NCBI RefSeq assembly: GCF_020085105.1
Contig: NC_058043.1
Coordinates: 6,019,667 to 6,083,666, forward strand
Direction of reading: 5' to 3'
DNA: 64,000 nt
From: Siniperca chuatsi
Taxonomy: Eukaryota; Chordata; Actinopteri; Centrarchiformes; Sinipercidae
The position numbers and the translations under genes are program-made. Shown piece by piece: positions 11,968 through 24,238 of the stretch. Each line of letters begins with the position of its first letter. Positions within the stretch are counted from its first letter, which is position 1. The notes below the pieces were generated by a model. The model did no database searches and had not been told where the DNA came from. It saw only the letters and a program-made list of their open reading frames with translations.

Positions 11968-14115
11968 TCAGCCCAGCGTGTCGGTAGCTGATGGGCTGCT
12001 GAACACACCATTCCTGGCGTAGAAGGTGTTCTTCACCACCGACGACTTGGCACAGGACGGAGTTCTGTAATCCAGAGTGAAGTCACCTGTGGATCCAGAC
12101 AGACGCCATTAATCTGGAGAGAAAAACTGATCTAGAACAAAGAGAATATGATGATGATGGTGGCAGCTTGCTATAAACATATTGTTAATCTACACAAGTT
12201 CAATCTAGAACAGTTTAAATTAAAGCTAAACACGGATATAAATGAAATATGGACAGTTTTATCCAGAATTAGTTGCAGAAAGCAGTCTGAAGATTATCAG
12301 AAAAGAAGATTGTCCTAAAAACAAAAGACAAAACGATTTTGTGGATCCCCTGACTTTTCCTCTAGCGCCACCAAGGTTCACATTTGTGGTCCTGAGTGAA
12401 ATGCCTCAAGAAGAGTTGGATGAATTGCAGGGTCATACAGATGTTCGTACAGGCGTACCTGTTCAGCCAGTCTACCTATAAACTCGTCCATTTTGAAATG
12501 AGAAGCCCTGTGTGTGCAGTGAGCGCCTAGCCTCAAAAATTAGGAGTTGCACGACCACGCAACACGACGACTTGCGGAGCCTAGGCGCTCAACGCAAAGC
12601 TTAACCGATAGAAGTGAAGCAGACAGTGCTTCTACAGTAACTTACCCAGCTTCCACCCATAATCCCAGGACGAAAGCAGAGGAAAGTCAAACTTCTCCTC
12701 AGGTCTAATGCGGCCACGTCTGTGCAGGTACAGACTCCGCCCTTTCCCCTGCAGAGGACATTTAGTTTAAAATGACTTTTAAATATATTATGTTTAAACA
12801 TTTGCCAGAAATACTGATTAACCAAATTATGAAACAGCTGGCTGTGTGTAACGCTGTTATTGTCAGCTAATTATCATTATTAGCATTAGCTTTTTGGAAA
12901 CAAGTAAAATCTTAGCACAAATATGCTTTGGTTTGTCATTTTTTATAAACTGTAACTATTGAAGAGACTTTTGTTTTATACATAATATTACTGGGAGGTG
13001 AAAGATTTCAAATTAAGACAAGTTTTAATTTCAAGCTGCAAGTAAATAAAAACCTAGACAGTCTGAGAAAGAAACAAACAACTGTACATTATACTTGAAA
13101 CTACTGGAAGTATCTTATTCTCATGAAAAACAACAGTGACTGGGACGTTTTAAACCAAACAACGGTTAAGTGTCACAGTGATTCGTACATGGTGAGAGGA
13201 GTCCTGATAGAGAGCATGTCTGGTCTGGGGAGAAACTGGCCTCATTTGGGGGGCCACATTGAACCGCCCCTCCCCTTCCAAAGAGAGCACAGGAGGAGGA
13301 GGAGGAGGAGGAGGAGGAGGAGGAGGAGGAAGGTCGCTCTGCTTCTCAGGTTTCCTGGTAACAGGAGGCAGGACAGCCCTGATGGGAGGAGCATAAATGT
13401 GTATAATCATTAGTTTGCATGATGCATTTATATAATTTTACAAAAGTCTTCACAAATAACATTAAACAGTATAGAATGAATTAAACAGTATACAATGAAT
13501 TCAACGGTGCCTTGACACTCCTTATTATGGGCTGACGCACATGAACTGTTCTGTTTTCCAGCACTGACACCATCAACTCTCCAGAAAATCATAAATTTTA
13601 TCACATTAGTTCTTTAGAGTGCTTTTTTCTTGACTGTATGGCACATCTGGTGTCTGCTGGGGGTATAAGGTGACGAATGTCAAATGATGTGACTCTACGT
13701 GATGCGGCCAATGTTCGTTGCATTTAAGGAGTTGACTCTAAAATTGTTTTGAACTTTCACTAGACCATACTACTTTAACTAGACCTACTGAAAACACAAT
13801 TTATTTGGACAAAAAAATTAGACACAGCTAACATGACACACTTTTGGATTCAGGCTGATAAAAGAGATCTGCTGTATTACACGAGAACGAAAAACGAAAA
13901 CCCTCCGACAGCAGATTTAATGTCAATAAAGCAGCTCACCGAGGGTCAGCAGGCAGATGGGGCCGCTGTGCTGGCTCTGTGCTGTTGTTTTGGGGATTGT
14001 AGCAGGACGGGTAAAGCTTAGCGTAGCGGTTCTTCCAGGCCAAACGGGTCAACGTCTCCTTCTGGATCTGCTCTCGGTAGCAGTCCTGGCTCTGGGTCGT
14101 CAGCAGGCAACGCAT
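11968..14115 (-). CDS. spmip1: Sperm microtubule inner protein 1 (ATP6V1FNB)-like
   Basis: Four minus-strand exons join perfectly in frame: 14115-13940, 13378-13189, 12748-12646 and 12086-11968, ending TGA. They give 195 residues. The N terminus MRCLLTTQSQ, the helical EQIQKETLTRLAWKNRY, a central LYQDSSHHGKGRSLYLHRR, the FPLLSSWDYGWKLGDF core and the C-terminal VVKNTFYARNGVF fit SPMIP1 as I recall it. That family is a small protein of the sperm axoneme doublet lumen. No enzyme motif is present. Exon 2 codes for a run of prolines from a CCT microsatellite. The sequence ahead of the ATG reads as a splice acceptor (ttctgacag), so at least one 5' UTR exon lies to the right, possibly the 43-base candidate at 15778 or 17391. 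In humans this gene sits beside FLNC, and here a filamin lies 25 kb upstream on the same strand. The assignment rests on remembered motifs, not a search. Confidence 0.68.
13291..13330. repeat. GGA/CCT microsatellite inside spmip1 exon 2
   Basis: About thirteen tandem aggagg units on the plus strand read as CCT codons on the coding strand. They encode a polyproline run. The frame is kept on both sides. Confidence 0.9.
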
Positions 14116-14461
14116 CTCCTGTCAGAAGGCTTCATTTAGCAACTCAATTTACCATTTTGACACAGTTTTACATTGATTTATATCTTTATGAGACTAAATT
14201 TAAATAGTATCATTAATGCAAAGCACCTGAAACCAGGTTCAGCCAGTATCACAAATTTGTCCCATTCTTTTTTTCATTGACAATGTTAACTGACTGACAG
14301 TTGGAGCTCTTCAAGCCTTGAATTGACATGAAACTCTCCCAGTTGAATCATCAGTACAAAAGATTAACAAAAAACTGACATAAAAACTGAAGGAGAGAAG
14401 TCAATTCCCAAGGTGCACTTGGGTAAGAAACATCCATTCACAGAGCTTAAATTTTTGTTAT

Positions 14462-14495
14462 GTATGTCCCTAACCGCTAGCGGTTAGGGACATAC
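14462..14495. repeat. Perfect 34-bp palindrome
   Basis: Two exact 17-base arms meet without a loop around a central CTAG; the left arm begins 'gtatgtccctaaccg'. Bases just outside do not pair. It lies about 350 bases upstream of the spmip1 ATG exon, in non-coding DNA. Confidence 0.9.
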
Positions 14496-15487
14496 GTTGT
14501 TGAGGAAACTGATGTCACAAGCTGCATCTTAAATGAAATCACACCGTGTTTTGTTCCCAACTGCAACGATAAAGCATTTTGAATATACTACAGCTCTAAT
14601 TTGCACCTTTTGGCTTCTTCTACATTGCAATGGTGGCTGAGGTTTATGGGTACTGTAGTATTTAGAACCATCCTCCTTGCCATGCTTATGGAAAAAACAT
14701 TTTTTCTCTTGAAATAAAGTTGAAATAATTGAAACTGCCAGCCATGACACAAAACTAAAGGGCTGATAATTATCTAAGAGACTCCTGTGTTTTATGTTTA
14801 CTAACACTGAGGATATCATTAAAAAATTAAATGCAATTTCAGAGTAGGAACAATACTTCTGGAATCAGCAGCGCCTCACTGCTCCTTCTAGTGGCAAGAA
14901 GAGTTACAACAGCACTCTGGACCTAATGTGCTCCACCTACAGGCAATGAGAGTCATATCAGCGTCTGACTTTGACAAAGGAGAATCCTATTTGCACACCA
15001 CCTCCTACCAACAGTCAGTGTTGTTTCTTTAAACAATTACCTCAATCTTTCTCCAATCTTAACCAAATAGTTTTAGTTGCCTTATATTAGCCAAACCTTA
15101 ACCATACAGATGGCAGAAAATGAATGAATAAAAGAATAAATCCATCAAAGATATTCTCCTGCCGGTAGGGGTGTCTGATCAGAAACACTCCTGGGTCGAC
15201 TTATAAGGTAACAACAAATTACATTTTTTGTTGTTTAGGTTGGATTACTTGTTGTATTTACGAATAATCGCAAATTTTGGTCAGATAAAACTTTCAAATG
15301 TTCATGTAGAGATTCCTGTCATATACTGGATGGGTTTTCGTCTTTATCACATCTGATCATTTTGTTTCTAGTTTGAAACATCTCAAAAGCATTCAAAATA
15401 ACTTGTATGAGTCTTGATTCAGTTTTGACTGATACTGCAAATGGGTTTGAATAGTAAAATTTTAGCTGTCGTTCTGGATTGAATTCC

Positions 15488-16951
15488 TTTAGATTTCGAC
15501 TGTAACTCCATGAATGTGAAAAAAGTCCATAAGCGTTGAATATTTTGTAAAGAATCTGCTGAAGATAACAACACCAGGACAAACAGCACAATAAATGCAA
15601 ACTAATGTCTTTCATGACCAAAAGAACAAAGAAGCATTGGATGCTTTGAAACCCCAGTTTTCCTTGACTTAGCATGTAACAAGCTGTATGCCATTATTTA
15701 GATGGTGGAGGTGCTTCAGTGCTGAAATTCCATTATGAAATGATTAGATTAGATAATTGTTAAATATCTTAATTTACCTTTGGTGTACCTGGTGCAGAGC
15801 TGTGCAGGATCAGCTTCTCACTGTGGAAATGAGATGTGGATCAGATAACACTCTGTAACATAGGGAAACATGAGACACACCACCATCTTCCACCACTGGA
15901 AACATGTTACGCTAACCTAAATCAAAATTCTTTTTCAATGCCTAAAGCCTTTAACCTTTGCCAAACAGCGGGCCCTGTGGTAATTATACAATATTATCAC
16001 ATTAAAAGATTCTCTTGAATCAGTTGCTTTAGTAATGCCATCACTGGGTAAATGGGCATGTAGGTACCTAATGGTTGCTTTGTAGCCAGTTAACATCTGT
16101 TGACATTTGTTTATTCTTTTTGGCAACTGGGAGATATCATAGGAGTCAGAAATTCCTGATATATCTGACTCAGAATTACTCGGCTCATGTGTACATTTTT
16201 TTTCCACTGGGCTGCACGATATGATATGATTTGATATGTGGTGTTATGATATGGGAGCGTTCACAAATTATTCTAGTGCTAGCCCTGTAGTTAAACAGAT
16301 AAATGGAAAAGTATCTTAAATTTACAGCATTAATAATCACAATGCACAGTAGGGAACCTTTTATTTACCTCAACAGGGCAAGTGATGGTACACACCTAGC
16401 TGGCCGGGTATCAAGCTGGGTTGGCTGGATGTTTGGCTTGGGAATAAAATTACACTGTGGAGTCTTCTTGTAAACAATCTCAGCTCTCACCAAAACGCAT
16501 CATCCATGAGGCTACAGTGAGTGCATTTCCTTCCTCTTAAAACATTTGCAAAGCAAGGTTTTATAATATTTTGAAACCTGTATTCCATGTTTACTTACTA
16601 GTAGAATTTATTCTTCACTTTGTTGGCACATTGCTGTGTGTGTTGATGCATGACCTCAATCAGTAGAATAACGTGAAACCATTGAATGGACTATGTACCA
16701 CGACACCACCATGCTTGTGCGCATGCATGTCCATCCTAATATGTAGGCTATTTAGTAGCCTAACACGACAAACAAAGCATTTGCTGATGTGGTAATTCCT
16801 TAATGCTGCCTTGAGATGTTAATAAAAGACAAATTTTACTGAAACCACCTTTAATTAAACTCTGAATTAACAATATGCCATCAAGAATTACATTCTCAGA
16901 ATTATTGTTACTGTAGTCTGGAGAAATACAAATCCACAATGCCCTTAATTT
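15488..16951. repeat. Tandem segmental duplication, unit 1
   Basis: It begins 'tttagatttcgactg' and ends 'aatgcccttaattt'. It is nearly identical (about 97% by eye) to 17102-18603. Open frames inside are shared by both copies but lack domain features. It contains the 43-base exon-like element at 15778-15820. Confidence 0.92.
15778..15820 (-). other. Candidate small exon (first copy)
   Basis: On the minus strand it is flanked by an acceptor (ttccacag) and a donor (gtaaatt), length 43. It is one of two copies. It lies upstream of spmip1 in the transcription direction and could be a 5' UTR exon of that gene. No coding identity is recognised. Confidence 0.3.
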
Positions 16952-17101
16952 ACATAACCATTTACAATACAGTACCTACATTTGTCAAATCATTCTTTTT
17001 AGATTTAAACTTACACACAACCTGATCTGAATGGGAGATTAAACTGGTCTGCAACACACAGGAATGAAAAGAGTTCACCTCTGGGACGGTATGTACAGTT
17101 A

Positions 17102-18603
17102 TTTAGATTTCGACTGTAACTCCATGAATGTGAAAAAAGTCCATAAGCGTTGAATATTTTGTAAAGAATCTGCTGAAGATAACAACACCAGGACAAACAG
17201 CACAATAAATGCAAACTAATGTCTTTCATGACCAAAATAACAAAGAAGCATTGGATGCTTTGAAACCCCAGTTTTCTTGACTTAGCATGTAACAAGCTGT
17301 ATGCCATTATTTAGATGGTGGAGGTGCTTCAGTGCTGAAATTCCATTATGAAATGATTAGATTAGATAATTGTTAAATATCTTAATTTACCTTTGGTGTA
17401 CCTGGTGCAGAGCTGTGCAGGATCAGCTTCTCACTGTGGAAATGAGATGTGGATCAGATAACACTCTGTAACATAGGAAACATGAGACACACCACCATCT
17501 TCCACCACTGGAAACATGTTACGCTAACCTAAATCAAAATTATTTTTCAATGCCTAAAGCCTTTAACCTTTGCCAAACAGCGGGCCCTGTGGTAATTATG
17601 CAATATTATCACATTAAAAGATTCTCTTGAATCAGTTGCTTTAGTAATGCCATCACTGGGTAAATGGGCATGTAGGTACCTAATGGTTGCTTTGTAGCCA
17701 GATAGCGTCTGTTGACGCTTGTTTATTCTTTTTGGCAACTGGGAGATATCATAGGAGTCAGAAATTCCTGATATATCTGACTCAGAATTACTCGGCTCAT
17801 GTGTACATTTTTTTCCCACTGGGCTGCATGATATGATATGATTTGATATGTGGTGTTAATTTGCTGTATAATGGGAAAAAAGGAAAAACCTCCTGTTATG
17901 ATATGGGAGCGTTCACAAATTATTCTAGTGCTAGCCCTGTAGTTAAACAGATAAATGGAAAAGTATCTTAAATTTACAGCATTAATAATCACAATGCACA
18001 GTAGGGGACCTTTTATTTACCTCAACAGGGCAAGTGATGGTACACACCTAGCTGGCCGGGTATCAAGCTGGGTTGGCTGGATGTTTGGCTTGGCAATAAA
18101 ACTACACTGTGGAGTCTTCTTGTAAACAATCTCAGCTCTCACCAAAACGCATCATCCATGAGGCTACAGTGAGTGCATTTCCTTCCTCATAAAACATTTG
18201 CAAAGCAAGGTTTTATAATATTTTGAAACCTGTATTCCATGTGTACTTACTAGTAGAATTTATTCTTCACTTTGTTGGCACATTGCTGTGTGTGTTGATG
18301 CATTACCTCAATCAGTAGAATAACGTGAAACCATTGAATGGACTATGTACCACGACACCACCATGCTTGTGCGCATGCATGTCCATCCTAATATGTAGGC
18401 TATTTAGTAGCCTAACACGACAAACAAAGCATTTGCTGATGTGGTAATTCCTTAATGCTGCCTTGAGATGTTAATAAAAGACAAATTTTACTGAAACCAC
18501 CTTTAATTAAACTCTGAATTAACAATATGCCATCAAGAATTACATTCTCAGAATTATTGTTACTGTAGTCTGGAGAAATACAAATCCACAATGCCCTTAA
18601 TTT
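17102..18603. repeat. Tandem segmental duplication, unit 2
   Basis: It is a copy of 15488-16951. The main difference is about 40 extra bases near 17860, bounded by direct repeats of 'tgtta'. That looks like a deletion in unit 1 between short repeats rather than an insertion here. The right edge joins directly to the TRIM fragment at 18604. Confidence 0.92.
17391..17433 (-). other. Candidate small exon (second copy)
   Basis: It is identical in sequence and splice signals to 15778-15820, carried along by the tandem duplication. Which copy, if either, is used cannot be told from sequence. Confidence 0.3.
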
Positions 18604-19440
18604 TCAGAGTCCATCTGGACTGGAACAGAAGAAAGCTGTCATTCTCTGATCCTGATACTGACACACACATACACACCTTCACACACACTTTCAACGAGAA
18701 GCTGTTTCCATACTTCAGCAATGCAAATGCACTCCCACTGAAGATATTACCAGTGAAGGACTCTACAGAAAGCAAAGTGATCAGCAAGAGTTGGTGGTCT
18801 TTTAGATAATCTGTCTATCACATAATGCTCAGATTACAAAATATTCAAGCTGATTTATCCTGGATTTGAATAAGAAGAATTAGAAGAGAGTTCTGTTTCA
18901 TTTTTGTGAGAATCTGGACCAAACGCCAGACTGGAGAAGAGAAAGAATTGACAATGAAAGGCAAATCAACTATGTGGACAAAAAGTTTAAAAAAAAAAAA
19001 AAAAGAAGTCATTTATGACTCCACTTATGAAGTCTATCTTGATGATGTTCTTATATGATTTTATCAAAATTTGAAAATGTACATTTGAAAATATAAATGG
19101 TGTTTATATTGTATAGAATGGCTCAGTCACAATTACAATGGCAGTGATTGGGGTCTAGTAGAGATCTTGGGAAGTATATATGCTATTGTTATCAGCTTTT
19201 GTTGGGGGTTTCTATACTGATTGTTTTGAAATTGTAATTGTTTAAAATGTTTACATGTAAATAATATCATGTATATGATCTATTATTAAATCACCAAGAA
19301 TGATTGAGAGCTGATAATGCATTTTGTAACTCACAAAGTGTACATATTGTTATTGGCATATTTATGGTTGATCAGTTTGAAGTTTGAATTCCACTTTTTA
19401 CTGTTTATAATGTCTGAGAAATAAATACAGAATCAGCCTT
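18604..19440 (+). pseudogene. TRIM PRY-SPRY C-terminal fragment
   Basis: From 18606 the frame reads [16 protein letters not shown] and FTHTFNEKLFPYF, then LPLKILPV, with a stop at 18807. These are the last roughly 65 residues of the SPRY domain seen in the other TRIM copies. Everything upstream is missing: the homology starts exactly at the end of the tandem duplication. The 3' flank to about 19440 resembles that after 21780, so a 3' UTR was copied too. An A-tract at about 18990-19004 lies inside it. Confidence 0.85.
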
Positions 19441-20534
19441 TTGAATATTTAATAAACTAACAAAAACTTACAAACTATCAATAAGAAGAGTAATCACACA
19501 CATTTACAGAATACTGCTTGTTGTGACATGAATTGACTTGGTAGGTTTTTAATAATGCTACCTATAAATAAAAAAAAAGTGTAGTAACTACTACTGCAAC
19601 TTACCACTATAGTATTAGTAAGAGTACTGACAGTAAATATGCTAAAATTTAAATTTTGTGCTTGGGTTAGTGTTGACGTGGTTTTAATTTAACTTTTATC
19701 ACTTACAGTAACACATTTGACACATGACGTGTGATCCTAAACTGGAGAATGAAGAGCTGTTAGTCCTGTGCAACCAGTCTCCAAACCCTGGCATTAAACT
19801 CCTGCATATTTACTAAAAGCTTAGACCTTAACAAATAACCAGTTATGTTACAGAGAGTCAGTAAGTCCGTCCGACTCTTAAGTCCTGAGCAGAATATCTG
19901 GATGACTACTAGCCACATTGCCAGTGGTTGCTAAATTGATTACATTTCCTGTAGATAATCATGAAGATGACCCCTTTTGATGCTTTTAAGTATATTTACA
20001 GGCTGTTTTGCCTTATTTAAAGGTGGACGGAAGAGAAATGACAGGAAATGAGGAGAGAGAGGGGAAATGACATGCCACAAAGACCCCCCCCACCCCCCAC
20101 TACACTCAACAGTCACTCTTAGGTTATACTTCAATATGCTTTGGCAGCTACAAGCACATCAGCATTTTAACACTTGAACTTAATACAAGCAGCAACGTGA
20201 GCTGCTTTTGGCTGATCGAAGACTAGACACGCTGCCATGTTTTCAACAGTTTACAATGGTTTTTCTGTGCAAGCTGAAGCCAGAAGGGCGTTACAGTAGT
20301 CAAGGCAAGAGATGCCCAGTACCTGTACAAACAGTTCAGCGGCATACTCAGTCAGATCAAACCTGATCTCTCTGATGTAATATACTGCAAAGCAACATGG
20401 CCAAAATGACTGATACAACATGCTCAGATAGAGCTGGGTATCATCAACACAGCAATGGGAGGAAAAACCATATGATACTCAGACCAAGGGAGGTGGTGTA
20501 TGTTGAGAAGAAACATAAAATCCTACAAAGCTTT
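19441..20534. other. Non-coding, diffuse repeat remnants
   Basis: No exon-like frame was found. The stretch from about 20200 to 20480 ('gggcgttacagtagtcaag', 'gctgggtatcatcaacac') resembles a fish dispersed repeat, but I see no second copy in this window to confirm it. Confidence 0.4.
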
Positions 20535-20700
20535 ACTTTGTGTTACGTGCTAATTAGCAAATGTTATAATGTTAACATGCTAAACTATGATGGTGAACAT
20601 TACCTGCTCAACATCAGTATGTTGTGAGCATGTTAGCATGTTGACCTTAGTATTCAGCTCAAAGCCTGAGTAGTACAGCCTCACAGAGTGTAATTGTAGA
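20535..20700 (-). repeat. Dispersed GCTAACATG-rich repeat, reverse copy
   Basis: It contains 'gtgctaattagcaaatgt', 'gttaacatgctaaact' and 'gagcatgttagcatgtt', the reverse complement order of the 5' half of the family described at 2381-2910. Confidence 0.65.
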
Positions 20701-21126
20701 CTCTGAATCTTGATAGCTCTACTACTGGTAAGGCTATGGCTAATAAAAGCCACATCATTAAGTATGTTGTTTATCTCGTCTAACAACTCACACCTGTGAC
20801 TCTCACCTGCGACCGTATATATTTTAGTAATGAGTAATGAAAAGAAAGGGTGTGACAAAGTTCCACAACTTTCCTGAGATTAAACATTGAAGAAATACAG
20901 GTTATATTTGTTGCACGGAAAAGACACATATTCTGAGAGACAATAAGATTTATCATCAACTTTTCAACAAAACTATCACTTCCACAGAGGGAGAACAACT
21001 ACAAGAGAGAATATTGGGACTATCTGAGTACTGGAAAAGTGGATGGAATCTTAGAAAAAGCTGATCTAAAAGAGAAAGTACTCTTATGTTACATGTTCCC
21101 GTGTTTTCATCTTCACTCAGAGAGAA

Positions 21127-21830
21127 AATGGCTTCAGAAAGGAGAAGGATCTCCTTGGCAGGATTTCCTATCCTGTCTGCCATAATATTTTTAAAAATCC
21201 AAAGAGGAGCAGCTGAGAGCTGAAGACGTCTCATTCCTGCAGAACTACAAGGCTGCAGTGGAAAGAGTCCAGCGGCGCCTCCTGCTGGATGATCCAGAGC
21301 TGGTCTCAGGAGCTCTGATAGACGAGGCCAAACACCTGGGCAACCTGACCTTCAACATCTGGAGCAAGATGAAGGAGATGGTCTCCTACACTCCTGTGAT
21401 TCTGGATCCAAACTCTGCTCATCCAGAACTCATCCTGTCTGAAGATCTGACCAGTGTGCGACGTGGACAGAGACAGAAGCTTCCTGGAAACCCAGAAGCG
21501 GGTTGTTTTCTATTCCTCTGTCCTCTGTACTGTTCTATGAAGGTGAATACATGGCACGCTCCTCATCAGATCTGGCCACTGTTCTCTCAGTGAAGAAGCT
21601 CCAGAGGATCAGAGTCCATCTGGACTGGAACAGAAGAAAGCTGTCATTCTCTGATCCTGATACTGACACACACATACACACCTTCACACACACTTTCACT
21701 GAGAAGTTGAGAGGCTGTTTCCATACTTCCGCAATGGAAATGCACTCCCACTGAAGATATTACCAGTGAAGGACTCTACAGAAAGCAAAGTGTACTTTAA
21801 ATGTTGGTGGCCTTTTAGTTAATCTGTCTA
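21127..21830 (+). pseudogene. TRIM pseudogene with internal deletion and frameshifts
   Basis: It starts with a recognisable but frame-broken ATGGCT...RING beginning to about 21197. It then jumps to the end of the coiled coil ([22 protein letters not shown]) and the PRY part ([26 protein letters not shown]) in one frame to about 21495. The frame is then lost. SPRY resumes in another frame with [22 protein letters not shown] and breaks again near 21700. Zinc ligands, B-box and most of the coil are gone. It is transcribed, if at all, on the strand opposite to the intact TRIM genes to the right. Confidence 0.88.
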
Positions 21831-22399
21831 TCGACTAATGCTCAGATTATGAGATATTCAAGCAGATGTATGCTCGATTTGCCCATGCAGAAAATTAGAA
21901 GAGTTCGGTTTCATTTTTGGGGGAGTGGACTGGAGTAAACTCTCAATAGATAGACAGAAAAATTCCCCTGACTGAATTTGGGATGTTTTTCTTTTTAATG
22001 AAAATATATGACATATCAGAATTTTTAAATTTCAATTTTAAAATTTAAATGGAGTTTGTTCTGTATGTGAGTCATACTTACAATGGCAGTCAATGGGAGC
22101 GAGCAGCCTGTCATGTACTTAATATCTTGGGGAGTATAAATGCATTCTCTATCTGCTTATATATGGTTTTCCATACTGACTGTTCTGAAACTTTAAATTT
22201 TAAATAGTTTAAATTTAGATTATATCATGAATCAAATCACATTATTAAATCACTGAGAAGGATTGAGAATAGATAGACAATGCATTTTGTAACTCATGAA
22301 GAGTTCATATTGTTATGGGTGTATGTATGAGTATCAGTTTGAATTACATTTTTACCGTGTACATTAGTTTTTATCTCCATTGACTTAATTTTACTTCAT

Positions 22400-24070
22400 T
22401 CAAATCCAATACAAATACAAAATACAATTGCTGGTGTGTTACGTTTAATACTAAATTGCATTTAAACTGGTTGCTTTGTAAGCTCACATTTAATCAAATT
22501 ATTTTTTGCATTTAAAATAACATATTAAACATGTTGCAAAAACAAAGTTGTCACATTAGTAATGACAAAATTAATGTTGGACCACCAGAAATAATTAATC
22601 ATCTTTAATAAACATTTTATTAATATTAACCATAGAAATCTGTTAAGGGTCAGATTGATAGGTATAAATACATCAAATACAGCAATCAATACTCTGTGAC
22701 TGTACCCAAAACATAAAAGAATATATTTGTTAAATAAAAGTGACAATATACTAAAGGTAAACCTAAAATGTTTAAATAAACTCTTTTTTCCTGGCAACAA
22801 CAGCATGATTTAAAGTTTTTATGGTTATGTTCAGGCAACTCATAGCACTTGGTTAAGGCTAGAGAAACATTGTGGTCATTGAAAGAAAAGAATGGTTAAG
22901 GTTTGGTAACTAAAATACTTTGGTTATGGTTAAAGAAACATCATGGTCTTGAGTAAATACTGAAAAAGCAATGCTGACTTTAAGCAAAAGACTACTACAT
23001 ATGACCGTTGGCATTGTTAAAAAAAACCATCACTCAATCAATACTTCCTGGAACAAACCTATACCAGTGAACGTCATACAGGGGATTATGTTTTGTAGAA
23101 AACATATTAAAAATATACAGACAATTCCATTTTCCTTGAGTTTGAATAAAGATTTAATTATCACAACACAACAAAACATTATGCATCTGAACATCTGGAT
23201 CCAAACTAATTTTGAATTATTTACAAGTTTAAATTTGTAACGTAAAATGTTATATGAAGCAGTTTGGCAAGTTAAATCAAACATACAAAAACTGCTTTTA
23301 AACACCTGAACTGAACAATTTTTGTTGTTGTTGTGTTGCAGCCATTTTGGCATCGGTTTGTTGACACTTGTAGTTCTTTTCACCATGTGGGAGATATTGT
23401 GGTTTTCAGAAATTCTTCAAATGCTGGCCTGATATGGTTAATTTACTAATGTTAGTTAGTATATTAACGCTAATATGAAATTTAGCATTAGCTCTGGCGT
23501 GTTCACTCATATGGTGGCAAAATAGCTACAAAGCCGCCATCTATTTAAATAAAATCCCATATTAACACTAATACAATTGATTCAGCTAATTAAAGGACAT
23601 ATACACTGTTTGCATCTGGTATTACTTTTTAATGAACAATAAACATGATGAAAAAGCTAATTTAGGCTATTTGTGACTAAGGCTAGCAGTGGGGGTAACC
23701 ATTTTGTAATAATAATGCCTGAACACTCCCAAGTCAGAATAACAGGAGGTTTTTGACCACAGCATTAATATGATGTAAAGTTAGCATAATGTTTGCAGGT
23801 CAGCATGCTACATCATATGCAAATATTCACACTAGCTTGTTAACCCACTAACACTAGCTTACTAACGCTTAAGTTACCATGTTGATTTAATATAGCAAAT
23901 ATATCATGCTAACAGGAATTCAATAATTAATTAAGTAACTATCCTGTGTGAAAAATTGGGGGCGCCATAGGTTAACAGGTTAACGTTAATGTAATGAGTG
24001 AATACATTTAACCGAGTAATTTTATTAATTTGTTTTTCCTTCCCTTGAGCAACGTCTACCTCCGCCCACT
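22400..24070. other. Non-coding AT-rich stretch
   Basis: No plausible exon. Scattered 'gctaacat' words near 23460-23900 may be decayed repeat, but block order is not preserved. Confidence 0.5.
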
Positions 24071-24074
24071 ATGC

Positions 24075-24172
24075 TTGTGTGTGCGCATGCGCTAGCACGT
24101 GTTGACGGTTGACGGTTTGGTGCGCACTCGTGAGCGCGCGGTTCGTAACATTTTCAGGCTGTGGCGGAGGTA
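24075..24172 (+). promoter_or_regulatory. CpG-rich candidate promoter with NRF1-like site
   Basis: A short CpG-dense island in AT-rich DNA contains tgcgcatgcgc (NRF1-type palindrome), cacgtg (E-box) and gagcgcgcgg. It is followed by a plus-strand donor-like 'ggcggag/gtaagcag'. This looks like a housekeeping-type promoter and first non-coding exon reading rightward. No product can be tied to it with certainty. Confidence 0.4.
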
Positions 24173-24238
24173 AGCAGAGCGGAGTTTAATTAAAGTTTTT
24201 TGATTATATTATTCACAATATTAACGCATTCTAACATT

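Noticed and set aside
13123-13413. Arg-rich plus-strand frame through the GGA repeat
   Set aside because: It is the antisense shadow of the polyproline exon of spmip1.
14529-14819. 96-codon minus-strand frame
   Set aside because: No splice context or domain. The segment looks like an upstream non-coding region or repeat remnant.
15319-17819. Duplicated minus-strand frames of 90-118 codons
   Set aside because: They are repeated only because the DNA is duplicated. Composition is not domain-like and the two copies differ by truncation. They are more likely non-coding.
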